Assembly: GCA_004154925.1 (NCBI GenBank)
Contig: QJNS01000058.1
Coordinates: 186,001-250,000, forward strand
From: Monosporascus cannonballus
Taxonomy: Eukaryota > Ascomycota > Sordariomycetes > Xylariales
Direction: 5' to 3'
Length of the DNA: 64,000 nucleotides
Shown: in pieces, positions 1-11,456 of the stretch
Numbering within the stretch: the first letter of the stretch is position 1
Layout of the letters: each line of letters starts with the position of its first letter
Made by a program: the position numbers and the translations under genes
Notes under the pieces: model-generated
The model's input: only the letters and a program-made list of their open reading frames with translations
Database searches by the model: none
What the model was told of the DNA's origin: nothing

Positions 1-3000
1 GTACCGAAAAACCCCAGTTTACAAAACCTTATACGAAATAACTAAAAAATTATGCGACCAAATAAAAATCTTTTTTCAGTATAGGAATAAAACGTTTAAA
101 GTTATAATTAATTTAGGAATCGAAAGAAATTTTATTTTTCTTTTAATGGTAGCAAAATATTAGATTCCCTAAAAGTATAAGTTAAAATTTTACAAATTAC
201 GTACAATAAATGGAAACTTATTTACGTATAATAACGGACGAATTTTTCGAAAAATTAAAAAACTTCCGGTATAAATTTAAAGATACCAAAAATAAATTTT
301 ACTAAATATTGCCGATATTTCCAAATACGATATTATTTTAGGAATATTATGGTTTAGATTTCGTAATTTATATATTAACTAGAAAAGCTAAATATTTTCA
401 TAAAAACAAAAACGAAAATTATCCGAAAAAGATAACCAGGAAATCTGCTATATTATTAAGGAAATCCAGATTACAGATCAGACTTCCAAGGTATTATCTG
501 AGTATCGACGATTTAAAAAACTATTTAAGGACAGAAAAAACCACGAATTATTACTATATAATTAATAGGATTACAAAATACCTATTAAAAAAGGATATTA
601 TCTTAAATTTTATAAGATTTACTACATAAATTCCGACAAGTTAAAAGCTTTATAAAAAAGCATTTAACTTAACCTAAAAAAAAGATATATTTAATTCTTT
701 AATTTTCCTATTAAATACCTTATCCTTATGGTACCAAAAACCAAAGATAAAAAGCAAAAAATCGATAAAAATAAAAACCTGGTTTTCAGAAAAATAATCG
801 ATTACCGATAATTAAATAATATTACGATTAAAAACGGATACCTTTTAATCTTTATAAGTACGTTAAAGGAAAATACTAGCAAAGCAAAATAATTTACTGC
901 ATTTAATTTCCGAAACGGATATTATCGTATTAAAATAACCAAAGAAAAAAAATAAAAAACGGCATTTAGAATAATATATGGATTTTACGAATACAAAATA
1001 ATACCTATAGGACTTACTAATATTCCCGTTAACTTCTAACGCTTAATAATAATTACGTTCAGAAAATTTCTGGACAAATTTATTTTCGTTTATTTTGACG
1101 ATATCCTTATTTACTCCGAGACTTTAGAAGAATATAAGGAACATATCGCCTAAGTACTCCAGACGTTAAATAAAATAAATATCTAAGTTAACCCGGCCAA
1201 AAGTATATGGTATACGTAAAAACTGGATTTTTTAGGATATACTTTTATTTTCGGCCAAATTTAAATTTAACGCTTTAAAATAAAAGCAGTTAAAAATTAA
1301 TTTATCACTAATAAGATAACCGTTATCGATATCCGGCAAATCTTAAGATTTAGGGATTACGTACGTAACCTAATTAAAGGATACGGAAATATAATTAAAC
1401 CATTAACGAAATTTACCATTAAGGAGTACGTAAGGAAAAAATTTGAACTTTTAAAAAAAACAAAAAAAACGTTCCAGATTTTAAAAAATGCAATTACTAA
1501 CAAACCCATAATAAGATTACCTAACGCCGACAAAAAGAAACGCCTAAAAACGGATGTTTTAAATTACGTATTAAGTACCGTCCTAAAATAATTAAAAGAT
1601 AACAGCAAATAATACCTAATGGCATATTATTTAAAAACATTCCGAAATACAGAACTTAAATACCCGATTAACGATAAAGAACTATTAGCAATTATTAATA
1701 CCTTTAAGGAATAAAAACCTTTCTTTAACGGAACGAAAAAATCTTTTAATATTTATTTTGATTATAAAAACTTTACTTAATTCATAAAAATATAAGAATT
1801 AAATAAAAGATATAAAGTTTAGATAATTTTTCTATTAAAATTCAATTTCAAAGTACATTACATTAAAGGAAAAAAAAATATCCAAGTAAATATTTTCAAT
1901 CACAAAAGCAATTACAACTCCAAAATTCCCAAAAAAACATATAAATATTATAATACAACTAAAATAACATTATATAATTATATGAAATTTTAAGGAAGTT
2001 ATTGTTCGAACTTTTAATACAGTTCCGAAATTCTTACGATAAAAAAAACCAAAAAAAATTAATAACTAAAAGAATAACTAAAAAATTAATTATTATACCA
2101 TAGTAAAATTTATGTTCCCAAGGATTAACAAAAACAATTTATAAAGGAATTTTACGAAAACCTATTATACGAATATTAAGAAATTTTCAAAACTATTAGA
2201 CGGTTATAAGAAAAATATAACTTTCCAAAGTTAAGCTGTATAATTAAGAAAATAATCAAAAATTATAATATTTGTAATAAAGCTAAGATAATACGTTATA
2301 AACCCTATAGGTTATTATAACTTATTAACATTTCTAATAAAACATGGAATATCATAATTTAGGATTTTATTATTAATTTACCTTTATTTAAAAACCTAAT
2401 TATTGAAATCGAATATAACAAAATATAAGTAATTATTAACAGATTTACCAAATAAAGGTATTTTTTACCTTTTAAAAAAATATAACGGCAGAATAATTAG
2501 TTTACGCTTTTATTAGATATTACCTGGACAAATACGGAATACCAGAAAAAATCGTTTTTGATAAAGATACGTTATTTATTTCAAAATTCGGTACCAGTTT
2601 TTTTAAACAAATTAATGTTAAATTCAAATTCTTAATAACGTATTATCCTTAAACGGATAAACAAACCGAACGACTTAATTAAATTTTAAAATAATATTTC
2701 CGAAATGATATTAATTATTAATAAAATAATTAAGAAAAAATTTTATTATTAGCGCAAATAGTTTATAATATATCGGTTAACAAAAATATAAACGTATTTT
2801 CTTATATAGCCGTATACGGATATAAAGCATAAATAAAACGACCCAAATAACCGTTTAACAAAGTACCAAAAATTATTACAATTACCCCAAAAACAAAAAC
2901 GTTAATAACGGAAATTAAAACGATCTAAGCTTATTTCCAAAATGAATTACGATTTTTTTAATAACGAATAACTTAATATTATAACCAAAAAAAATTAAAA

Positions 3001-3465
3001 GATTAATTTTAACGAAAAAAAACAAAATTTATTTATTATGCCAAAAACAAAACGCGATTTCGAACATTTTACAAATTAAAACGAAAAAACCAAGCGATAA
3101 ACTTAATTTCAAGAAATTTGGTCCCTTCAAAATTAAAGAAATTATTTTAAAAACTAATTACCGACTGTCGTTACCCAAAAACATAAGAATACATCTTATT
3201 TTCAATATCTTTCTACTTAAACCAGTACCCAAAAACGCCCTATTAAAAATAAATTTGGAACTTAAAAAAAATTTCAACGAATACGAAATCGAACGAATAT
3301 TAAATTTTAAAATAATTAAAAATAAAGTTTAATAGCTGGTTAAATTAAAAAGATATTTATATAAAGATAATATATAAAAATTATTTAACTATTTAACAAA
3401 TACGATAAACCTAATTAAAACGTTCTACCGCCAAAATCCTGACCGACCGTCTTTAACGCGGCTAA
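1..3465 (+). pseudogene. RIP-mutated chromovirus pol (protease–RT–RNase H–integrase–chromodomain)
   Basis: Relic of the polyprotein that copies and integrates the element. Visible in one discontinuous frame are: a protease C-terminal segment (YDIILGI, about 330); the RT thumb/finger region with DYR.LN and TIKNGY about 800–840; the RT catalytic motif VYFDDILIYSE at 1087–1119, still with both Asp; RNase H TDVLNY at about 1549; integrase VFDKDT at about 2553 and TDKQTER at about 2655; and a chromodomain whose EYEIERIL start is at about 3280, followed by a degraded LVKLKRY. Gln codons are repeatedly TAA/TAG and His/Cys are often Tyr, as RIP would produce. The 3' end of pol runs against the opposite-strand frame at 3415–3942. 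Confidence 0.88.
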
Positions 3466-3942
3466 AGTTATAAACGATAATAATCCCCCGCTTAAATCCA
3501 GCCTTACGGCGTTCCAGTCGAAAAAAATAAACGCCTTTGTAATAACGTCCATCTTCAAAACAAGTTATATTTACTTTGCTTTAACGCGACGACGTTTTTT
3601 TTCCAACTTTTCTTATTTTTCCAATTAATCTAACTTATATCTTTCCTTCAAAATTACAAAGGCCTTTTTGTCGAAAACGTTTTATTACAGTTAAAGACGT
3701 TTTAACCGATTAATAAGCTCCTTTATTTTCTTTTCGGCAACCTCTTAATACGCTATTAGAGAATTTTATACCTTGTATTATTTTTTCTGCAAACGTATTT
3801 TTTTCTCCTTAATTTTAACCAATAAATTCATAGCTAATACGTTATAGAACGGGCGTTAACGGCAGGTATAATAATTATAATTCGGGATATTAACCAAATA
3901 AAAATAATCGGGTTTCCCAAAATAAAAATAATTTGAATACAA
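3415..3942 (-). pseudogene. Opposite-strand ORF relic: Cys-cluster plus coiled-coil protein in chromovirus
   Basis: About 176 codons read in one frame on the strand opposite to pol, from just inside the 3' LTR to the end of the chromodomain. The N-terminal 35 codons contain Tyr/Cys codons at positions fitting C-x2-C-x7-C-x8-C-x2-C-x7-C (TAT/TAC where TGT/TGC would be expected, plus one surviving TGC). A long Lys/Glu/Arg-rich region follows (EVAEKKIKELINRLKRL, then KLD.LEK.EKLEKKRRR), then a C-terminal FFDWNAVRLDLSG segment. In-frame stops are nearly all TAA/TAG, explicable from CAA/CAG. The same architecture occurs at 50941–51425 and 60319–60936, which is the main support. The function is unknown. 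Resemblance to a Zn2Cys6 DNA-binding module is inference from spacing. Confidence 0.6.
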
Positions 3943-4152
3943 AATAATTTAAAAACCGAACGTCTTAATAAAATTAACGCGTTTATTACGGGATTCGCGT
4001 TAGTTTAATCGCGGTTTTTTTTTTCTTTTTTTAAATACGACCTATTATAATAAAGGTTAGCAAAAGCTTTAAGGGAAATCTTTCTAATTACTAAAAAGCG
4101 GCTATCTACGGTTCTTATCTTTAAGAAAAAAATCTTTGGAAAGGGGAAATAA

Positions 4153-4570
4153 TATTATAAGAACTAAGGTTCCTACCTTCAAAAAACCTACTTTTAAGGC
4201 TTAACGCGAACTTATCACGGCTAAACTCCGGATAAAAAAGCTTAATTTGTTTTATGATCTAAATAATTTAAATAATTTAACCAAATTATATAAATCGTAT
4301 AAATTTACGATATACTGACTTTGGGAATTAGGATATATAATAAATCGGTTTTTCATATAAATAACACCTACCTAATTTCGTTCCTTAACTATTAATCTAA
4401 GCTCTCAGTTTAAAGGTAATCGTACCATTCTTTAATTGAGGGAAAAGTTTTTAAATCTTTTTAACGAATAAACCACTGAATTATTTTTCGCCCTATTGTT
4501 ACTTGCAAATCAAGACCCTATTTTGGATACTGCTTATACCTCCAGGTGGATGTATAACAGGTTTGTTATA
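4153..4570 (+). repeat. 3' LTR of the chromovirus at 1–4570
   Basis: 418-bp sequence homologous along its length to the solo LTR at 17154–17573 (420 bp). Immediately upstream is a purine-rich tract (ggaaaggggaaataa), as expected for a polypurine tract, which makes this the 3' LTR of the + strand element. The terminal TG/CA are degraded to TA-type dinucleotides by RIP. The last 110 bp, including ctccaggtggatgtataaca, are best conserved between the copies. Confidence 0.75.
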
Positions 4571-5399
4571 TTTTTATTATTTTATTTTTTATTCGAAAAA
4601 ATGTTAGTAAATATAAGAAGGATTATTTGGTTAACAGAAACGAAATTTACGTTTCTAAAAAGAATATTAAATAAAATTTACCTAAATTTTAATCTTAATG
4701 GACTTTTTTGAAAGTTATAACGTATAGGTAAATAAGGTGATAGAAATCGCCGGACGCCTTAAAGAAATAATACGGCAAAAAAGAACGAATAATTTTTTAA
4801 TAACCTGATTAAGCGGTAATAACCAAGCAGGAAATAACCCAGATAGCGATATAAGCATAATGGGTATTTCGGCAATAGGACGGTAAAAGCAAGGATTTTA
4901 AACCTTATTCTTAATGCCGAAATAACATATGCGATAAATAACTTAAGAAAAACGGAACGTCCGTAAAGCAAAAAGCCTTTGTTTACGTTATAGGCGTTTT
5001 AATTATAAGACAAACCGTTACCCGTTTTTATTTGTAAAAAAACCGTAAGGAGAAATTAATTCGTTAAAAGCGTATAAGGACAAAAAGTTAAAATCTGAAA
5101 ATAAAAAAGGAAAAATATAACTGTTGAATATCGGTGCGTTCGAGAGTAAAAGGTAACCCAGGCCTAGGTAAAAATTACGAAATAAAATATAAATGGCGTT
5201 TTATTTATTATCGATATATATATTAATTAAAAAGAATTTGTAAAAATTTTGGTTAATTAAGGATATAAATGTTTTGTTATAATAAATAAAACGTTTATAA
5301 AATATTTACGGTTATTACGTATTTTAATAAAATTACGCGGATTAAAAGAAATTCGAAAAAGGAGTTGACGACGGCGAAAAATTTTTAAAGAAATAATAT
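4571..5399. other. AT-rich spacer between two Ty3 elements
   Basis: RIP-type DNA with no frame I can assign. It may hold the 5' LTR and gag of the following element, but I found no LTR partner for the 188-bp LTR at 10371 here and no zinc knuckle. The short open frames (for example 4496–4711 and 4759–4971) have no recognisable motif. Confidence 0.4.
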
Positions 5400-8300
5400 A
5401 TATAAAAATAAATATCGACGGTTTTAAGGCCAGAATATTTGCATATATTATTAATGGCTTTAATTACCTCTTAATTTTAAGAAAGTTTTGGATAAAGCTA
5501 TTCGATATCGTATACATAATATAAAAATACCTTTTAACGATAAGCGTAATAAATTATATAAGAATTTACGAAAAAGAATACGAAATTTAAAAAAATGGCG
5601 TATAAGCAATTTACGAAACAAAAAGAATTTTAATTGCTATTTTTGGGGCGGAATTTCGGAAAATAAAAAAAATTAAAGGGACCAGATAGGAAGTTTAATT
5701 ATTTTTAATTATTTTAGCCGATATTAATAAGGCGTTAACGCCTAAAAAAAAGGTAAAGGTTAACGAAAAACTTCCGTTTAGGTTAAAAGCGTTTCGGAAA
5801 TTGTTCGACAAAAAATTAGGTAACGCCTTACTTTTACCTTATCCCGGAATAGATTATGCGATCTTATTACGCAAAATAAAGTAAGAAAGAAAATGCTAAT
5901 ATTATAAGGGCCTTTGGATAATATAACTAAGAAGAAATTGCTAACCTTAAGAAAAACCTTAACGAAGCTTTTAAATAAAGGGTATATCCGCGTAAGTAAT
6001 TCGCCCGTAAAGGCTTTAATTTTATTTATAAAAAAACCCGGAAAAAGGTTACGTTTTTATTACGATTATTAAACGTTAAATATGATAACCGAAAAAAACC
6101 ATTACTTTTTACCCTTTATTTCGGAAATTTTAAAGTTATTTTTTTATATTAAATAATTTACGAAAATAAATGTCCGAATAATATTTTATAAAATTAGGAT
6201 TAAAAAAGGAAACAAATAAAAAACGGTATTTCGAACGCGTTTTGGCTTATATAAATAATTGGTAATACCGTTCGGCTTATACGGGGTTCCCGTAACCTTT
6301 TAACAATACGTTAACGGGGTCCTAAAGGAATATCTTAACGTTTTTTGGTTAACGTATATAAATAACATTTTTATTTTTTTCTTCGGATCTAAAAAGGATT
6401 ATATGCAAAAAGTAAAAAAGGTTTTAAGCCGTTTAAGAAAAACGGGTTTAAGTTTAAATATCTTTAAATGCGAATTCGCCGTAAAAACGATAAAATATTT
6501 TGGATTTATTATAAATGCCGGGAAAAAAATATAAATGAACTCCAAGAAATTTCGCGCGATTAAAAAATAAAAAGCTTTTAAAATATTTAAGGGAATTCGA
6601 AATTTTTTAGGGTTCGCAAATTTTTACCGCAATTTCATAACTTATTACGCGGATATATTAATACCGTTAATAACTTTAACCCGAAAAAGAATTTTATTTT
6701 GTTAAAGGAAAAAAAAGAAAACGGCGTTCGAACGTTTTAAAAATGTTTTTATAACGGAACCGATTTTGGCGTAATAAAACCCCGAAAAGCTTATAATATT
6801 AAAAGTAAATTATTTAAAGGTAATATGCGAAAGTTATTTATTTGAAGTTAATAAATTGAAAATATTATATCAGATTATTTATTATTTTAAAACATTAAAT
6901 CCTATTAAAAGTAAGTACAAAATATATAATAAGGAATTCCTAACGGTAATAAACTATTTAAAAATATAAAATATAAAACTGTATAACGTAATAACTTTAT
7001 TTAAAATTATTATCGACTATAAAAATTTGAAATATTTTATAATTATTAAAAAATTAAACAAACGTTAAGTAAAATAATTAAAAAAGTTATTCCGTTTTAA
7101 TGTTTATTTCGAATTCCGTACCGGCCATTTAAATATTAAGGCCGATATATTTTCGCGTAAGGAACAAAATATATTTATAAGAGAAGGCGATAACCGGAAA
7201 ACCGTATAAAAATTTTAATTAATAAAGAATAAATAATTATTTATATTATTTACGAAATATAAAAAATACGCCGAAAGTGCGATAATAATTAATAATATTA
7301 AAGTTAAAAATAATAAGTTACTTTAAGAAATATAAATATTTTAATATTACGAAAATTTCCAAAAGTTTTAGGATATAATGTTAAAATATAATAAAAATTA
7401 CGACCGTATTATTAAGGCTATTACAAAAGGGGAATATAACTTTTATACGGAATTAAAATTATTAATATCGATCGTAAAATATATTTTAAACGTTAAAAAC
7501 TTTTTTTAATTTCGAAAACGCCTTTAGATTTTAAATTAGGAACCGCTTAAAACGGCCTTAATACAAAATACCCATAATTTTTATATAGTAGGTTATTTAA
7601 GCAAAAAGGTTACGATAACGGTATTTTCGAAAATTCTTTTTCTAGCCGGATATATATCGCATAATAAGGTAATTTTGCAGAAATTACGACGTATACGGCC
7701 ATAAAAACGTATAAAAAAATAAGAAAAGAAATTGTTAAAATTATTTCCGGTTTCCGAACGATTTTATAACGAATTATTAATTAATTTTATAACCGATTTA
7801 TTAACCGTTTTTAAGTACGATTTATATTTTTGATAATTATAATAAACCAATTATTTAAGGTAATAATCATAAAAGTAATACGTACGATAAACGTAAAAAT
7901 ATATACGGAAGTATTCGTAAAAACATATTAAAAATTTTATATTTTTTTTAAAATTATTATAAATAATAAAGAAATTAATTAAGTAAAAAAATTTTACACT
8001 AGATTTTACGAATTAATAAGGATAAAATAACGCTTTTTTACCGCATATTACCTAAAAACCGATAATGCTACAAAAAAGGTTAATTAGGAAATATTAATTT
8101 ATTTACAAATTTTCATAACGTATTTGTAATAAAAATAAAATAAATTCGTTTTAAGGGCGATATTTGTAATTAATAATTAAAATATGATTTTGGTAAAATT
8201 AAATTTTTTTTTCTTACTTTATAAGTATTACGTTAACCCGATTCCTTAAATAAAAAATAATTCGGCAGTTAAGAAAAATTTACGTACAAAAGCAGAAAAT

Positions 8301-8890
8301 TTCGTTAAAAAATTATGAAAAAATACGGAATTCGCCTAAGCCGTAATGGCGGCCCAGCAAACCCAGGAAAAAATAATAAATAAAAATCGTTTTCCCGCCG
8401 GAAAATATGGAATTAACGACAAAATCTAATTATTCTTAAAAAATATCGTTACTTTTTAGCTATTAAAAAAATTAAAATGGCTTTAAATTAAATATTAGGT
8501 AACCAAAATAATTAATTTTTACGTTATCGAATTAAATATATTTAAAAGGATCCATAATCGTTTTTACGTTAATTTATTAAAGTACGTAAGCCGCAACCCT
8601 TTACCGTTCTAAATTAATACGGATACGTAATCCTTTTTTATTATCCTTAAAAGAATAACGAACTAAAATTCAAAATCAAAAATATCCTTTAAGCTCGGAT
8701 TAAAAAGGTAAAAAAAGGTTTTATACGTTAAATCCAGGTAAAATGGTTAAATTATGCAAAATTAAATTAAAAACTATTCGAAAAAATTCGTAAATACGGC
8801 GGCTTTATAGCAGTTCGAAAAGAAATACGGCAATACAGTTATTAATAATGGATCCCAAATTTAACGTATTACCCGAAAGCGGACGGGTAA
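5400..8890 (+). pseudogene. RIP-mutated Ty3 pol (protease, RT, RNase H, integrase, chromodomain-like end)
   Basis: A protease-like start (about 5.40–5.56 kb) precedes the RT domain. The RT shows GPLDNITKKKLLTLRKTL at about 5910 and NKGYIRVSNSPVKALILF at about 5975. Further on are FRTRFGL at 6235 and the catalytic region TYINNIFIFF at 6352–6381, where the expected DD reads NN (GAY to AAY). A rather open stretch follows to 7190, with GLSLNIFKCEFAVKTIKYFG, FLGFANFYRNF and FRTGHLNIKADIFSRKE, i.e. the RT connection/RNase H region. Integrase-like sequence spans about 7620–8230 and a chromodomain-like tail lies about 8650–8800. The loss of both catalytic Asp codons makes RT inactive. Confidence 0.82.
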
Positions 8891-10370
8891 AAGTCTAGCC
8901 CAAAAGCACCGGCCGGGCGGCGCATAAGCGATATAGAAGATTTAAAGAAACTGTTTAGGAATAACCTTATATAATTCGTAAATAAGCGCTGGAATAACGT
9001 TTCCGTTATTTACAAACAAAACATATTAAAAAGGAATTAAAAATTACAGGAATAGTACGCCGGTTATAAAATTATTTAATTATTTTTTTGAAAAATTTAT
9101 AAATTTAATAATTTACCTTATAAATTTGTAACGTTAGCGTTATGCGGGAATTCCGCATTGAAAGCGCGCGATTATTCGGCTTTATTTATATTAAATTCCG
9201 GTAAAACTTTTTTTAACCGCCTAAATTACGATTACGAAATTTTTGGAAATATTAATAATTTAATTATTAACAATTACTAATTTAACTTATAACATAAATT
9301 AATAAATAATACGGGAAAAACGCGGAAATATCGCAAAAAGAATTTATATAACGGGATTTATTATTTTTATACTTAATATATCTTTTATTATGCTGGGCGG
9401 AAAAACCGGCAAAACCGGCAGTTTAACTTACGTATAAGTAACGTATAAGCCAGGAATTAAGGGCGTAAATTTATTTTAAAACGAATTACGTACGAAAATT
9501 TAAAGCGTAAATATAAAACTTTAACATCCGCCTTTTTTTAGGTACGGATAGCCGTTAAACCAAAGTTAATAATAAGGGAGCAATATAGAAAATATATAAG
9601 GAAAGCGAATTTATTAGAGTTTCGATAATCATAATTAAAAGCAATTATTACAAAACGCGTTAACCGTTTAACAAAATTCGGAAATATCCGCAAATTGCGC
9701 AAAAGTTACGTTAAAAAAACATATTAACAAAAATAAAAAAATACTTACTTTAAGATATTTATAATTATAACTAACGTAAGCTTAATAACGGACCGTTTTT
9801 TTGCTTATAATAATAAATATTTTGAAAATAACGAATAAATAATATATAAACAAATTATATACCTTATTAATTTAAATAAAATGCGTTTAGGTTTTCGACA
9901 AAACAAATTATATAGGTTAAATAGGGCATATTACAAATATAGGCGGGATATTTGTCCAGGGCGACGTAAATACGTAACGTACGAAAAATTTTAACAGATT
10001 CCGACTTATTAAAAAAGCCCGAAACCATAAAAACGTTCTTTTTGCAGGATATTTCCGGGGCATTATAATATATTAATTAATTTTTAAGTCGTTACGGAAT
10101 AACGTATAAAAACGTTATCATAAATATTAATAAAAATTAGTTTATCGAATTAAGTTATTATTATAAAAAAATTTTAAAATAGGTAAAAACGTAAACGCAT
10201 TTTTATATATAAATTTATTTAACGTATAATTAGCTTATAATTAATTACTTAAATTAAACTTAATTCAAAAGTTAACAAATTTCCGAATTTCGGATTAATT
10301 AAAAGCTAAAGATTAACGCAATTATTTATTTTGCAATAAATTAACCCCTTTTAGGAAAAGTAGGGAGTAA
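8891..10370. other. AT-rich 3' region of the second Ty3 element, nothing assignable
   Basis: About 1.5 kb with no convincing frame on either strand. Local GC-richer patches (8880–8940, 9120–9160, 9390–9420) are short and carry no motif I recognise. It may include a nested fragment of another element. Confidence 0.4.
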
Positions 10371-10558
10371 TATAATGGGGCTGTATAAAGCCCTATTATG
10401 GAGCACCGGATAAACGCCGATACCAAGCAGCACTAACGCAACGCCTTATATGCGAACACATACAACTGTATTTTCATCTTCTCTTTTTTTTCTCTTTAGC
10501 TAAAAAATAAACTCTTATTGGCAACCGATTGCAGACCGCTCAGGTGAAGCCTTTTACA
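10371..10558 (+). repeat. Probable 3' LTR (188 bp) of the second Ty3 element
   Basis: Starts after the purine-rich tract ggaaaagtagggag. It begins tataatgggg (TGTAATGGGG with one G-to-A change would give a TG start), contains an inverted repeat around the first 40 bp (atggggctgtataaagccc), and ends with ttttaca. It is far less AT-rich than its surroundings, so it escaped most RIP. No partner copy is in the window, so the call is inferred from position and termini. Confidence 0.5.
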
Positions 10559-10730
10559 GTGGGCAAAAGAAGGTTAAGCAGATAACGTAATTTTAAGTTG
10601 TTAATTTTTTTAACTTCCGAATTCGAGCTCAAAACTGTTAAATAAAGGTTTTTTAAGCATTAGTCGATATTTTAATAATGTTAAATATTGTCCAAAGTTT
10701 AACGATATTATTAAATAAAAACTTATAACG

Positions 10731-11106
10731 TATAACGAATTAAAAAGTTTAACTAATTATTAAACTTTAAGTTAACGGGTTTATATTAATAAAAATATTA
10801 TAGAAATTTAAGTAATAAATATAATAACATATTACATTTCGTAATACTAAAAGTATTTTAAATAATAATATTATATTACAAGCTAAAGTTATTTAAACTA
10901 TAGAAATAATAAGTATATATATTTATTTCTTTTTTTGCTTAATTATTCGTAATTACGCCATTAATAGTAATTACAATTACTTAAGATTACTTTTAATTAT
11001 TAATAATTACTAGCTTGGTAATAATTACCGTTACGTAATCCGGGAGGTGGCCCGTATGCTTCCTGCCTAACCGTTTTTTAAGACCGGAGTTTATCGGGTT
11101 GTAATA
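10731..11106 (-). repeat. Solo chromovirus LTR with target duplication
   Basis: 376 bp aligning end to end with the LTR at 59856–60229 (374 bp), including the well conserved block cgggaggtggcccgtatgct and the terminal TAATA where an intact LTR would have ..ACA. It is flanked by taacg (10726–10730) and tgacg (11107–11111), a 5-bp target duplication differing by one RIP-type G-to-A. No internal sequence of this family adjoins it, so it is a solo LTR left by LTR–LTR recombination. Confidence 0.75.
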
Positions 11107-11111
11107 TGACG

Positions 11112-11456
11112 TAATATAATATATGTTAATTATTACGGTAACCACCTATAATATAACATAACAAGAAATTATCGACAAATATACGTAACCAAATTTACAA
11201 AACGTATTATATCAAATTAATAATAATATTATTAAAAATTAATAACTTAAAAAAATAATTATAAAAATATAGCCCTATTAAGGATAAGGCTGGTAACCGA
11301 CCAGCTATTAATTAGCTACCGAGCCACTTATTAATATAAATTTACTATTTGGCAACTTATGGGAAACGCCAAATAAAAGTAATTTAATACATTCATTTCT
11401 TGGAATACGCTTTGCGACTAGTCGGAGATCACCTTATCCAGCTTACAGCTATCCAT
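11112..11456. other. AT-rich spacer with small hairpin
   Basis: No gene seen. It contains the stem-loop ggctggtaaccgaccagc at about 11290 and a short less-mutated patch at 11350–11460 just before copia homology begins. Confidence 0.4.

Larger units (their letters stand above)
1..4570 (+). mobile_element. Ty3/gypsy chromovirus, 5' end outside window
   Basis: RIP-degraded LTR retrotransposon read on the + strand. Protease tail, reverse transcriptase, RNase H, integrase and a chromodomain follow in canonical Ty3 order. Downstream come an opposite-strand reading frame, a purine-rich tract (polypurine-tract-like, about 4134–4152) and a 418-bp LTR. The 5' LTR and gag lie left of the window. Stops occur in every frame, so the copy is dead. 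The assignment rests on motifs read directly from the degraded frame. Confidence 0.9.
5400..10558 (+). mobile_element. Second Ty3-type LTR retrotransposon, RIP-degraded
   Basis: A + strand pol relic is followed by about 1.5 kb of unassigned AT-rich DNA and then a purine-rich tract plus LTR-like segment ending at 10558. RT and RNase H differ in sequence from the first element, so this is another Ty3 family. No 5' LTR was found, so the left boundary is only the point where protease-like sequence becomes readable. Confidence 0.7.

Noticed and set aside
5488..5676. 62-codon Lys/Arg-rich frame as a host gene
   Set aside because: It lies in the protease-side region of a Ty3 pol relic and its composition reflects AT-rich RIPed DNA.
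10371..10558. LTR here as partner of 4153–4570
   Set aside because: No sequence similarity; lengths and termini differ, so they belong to different element families.
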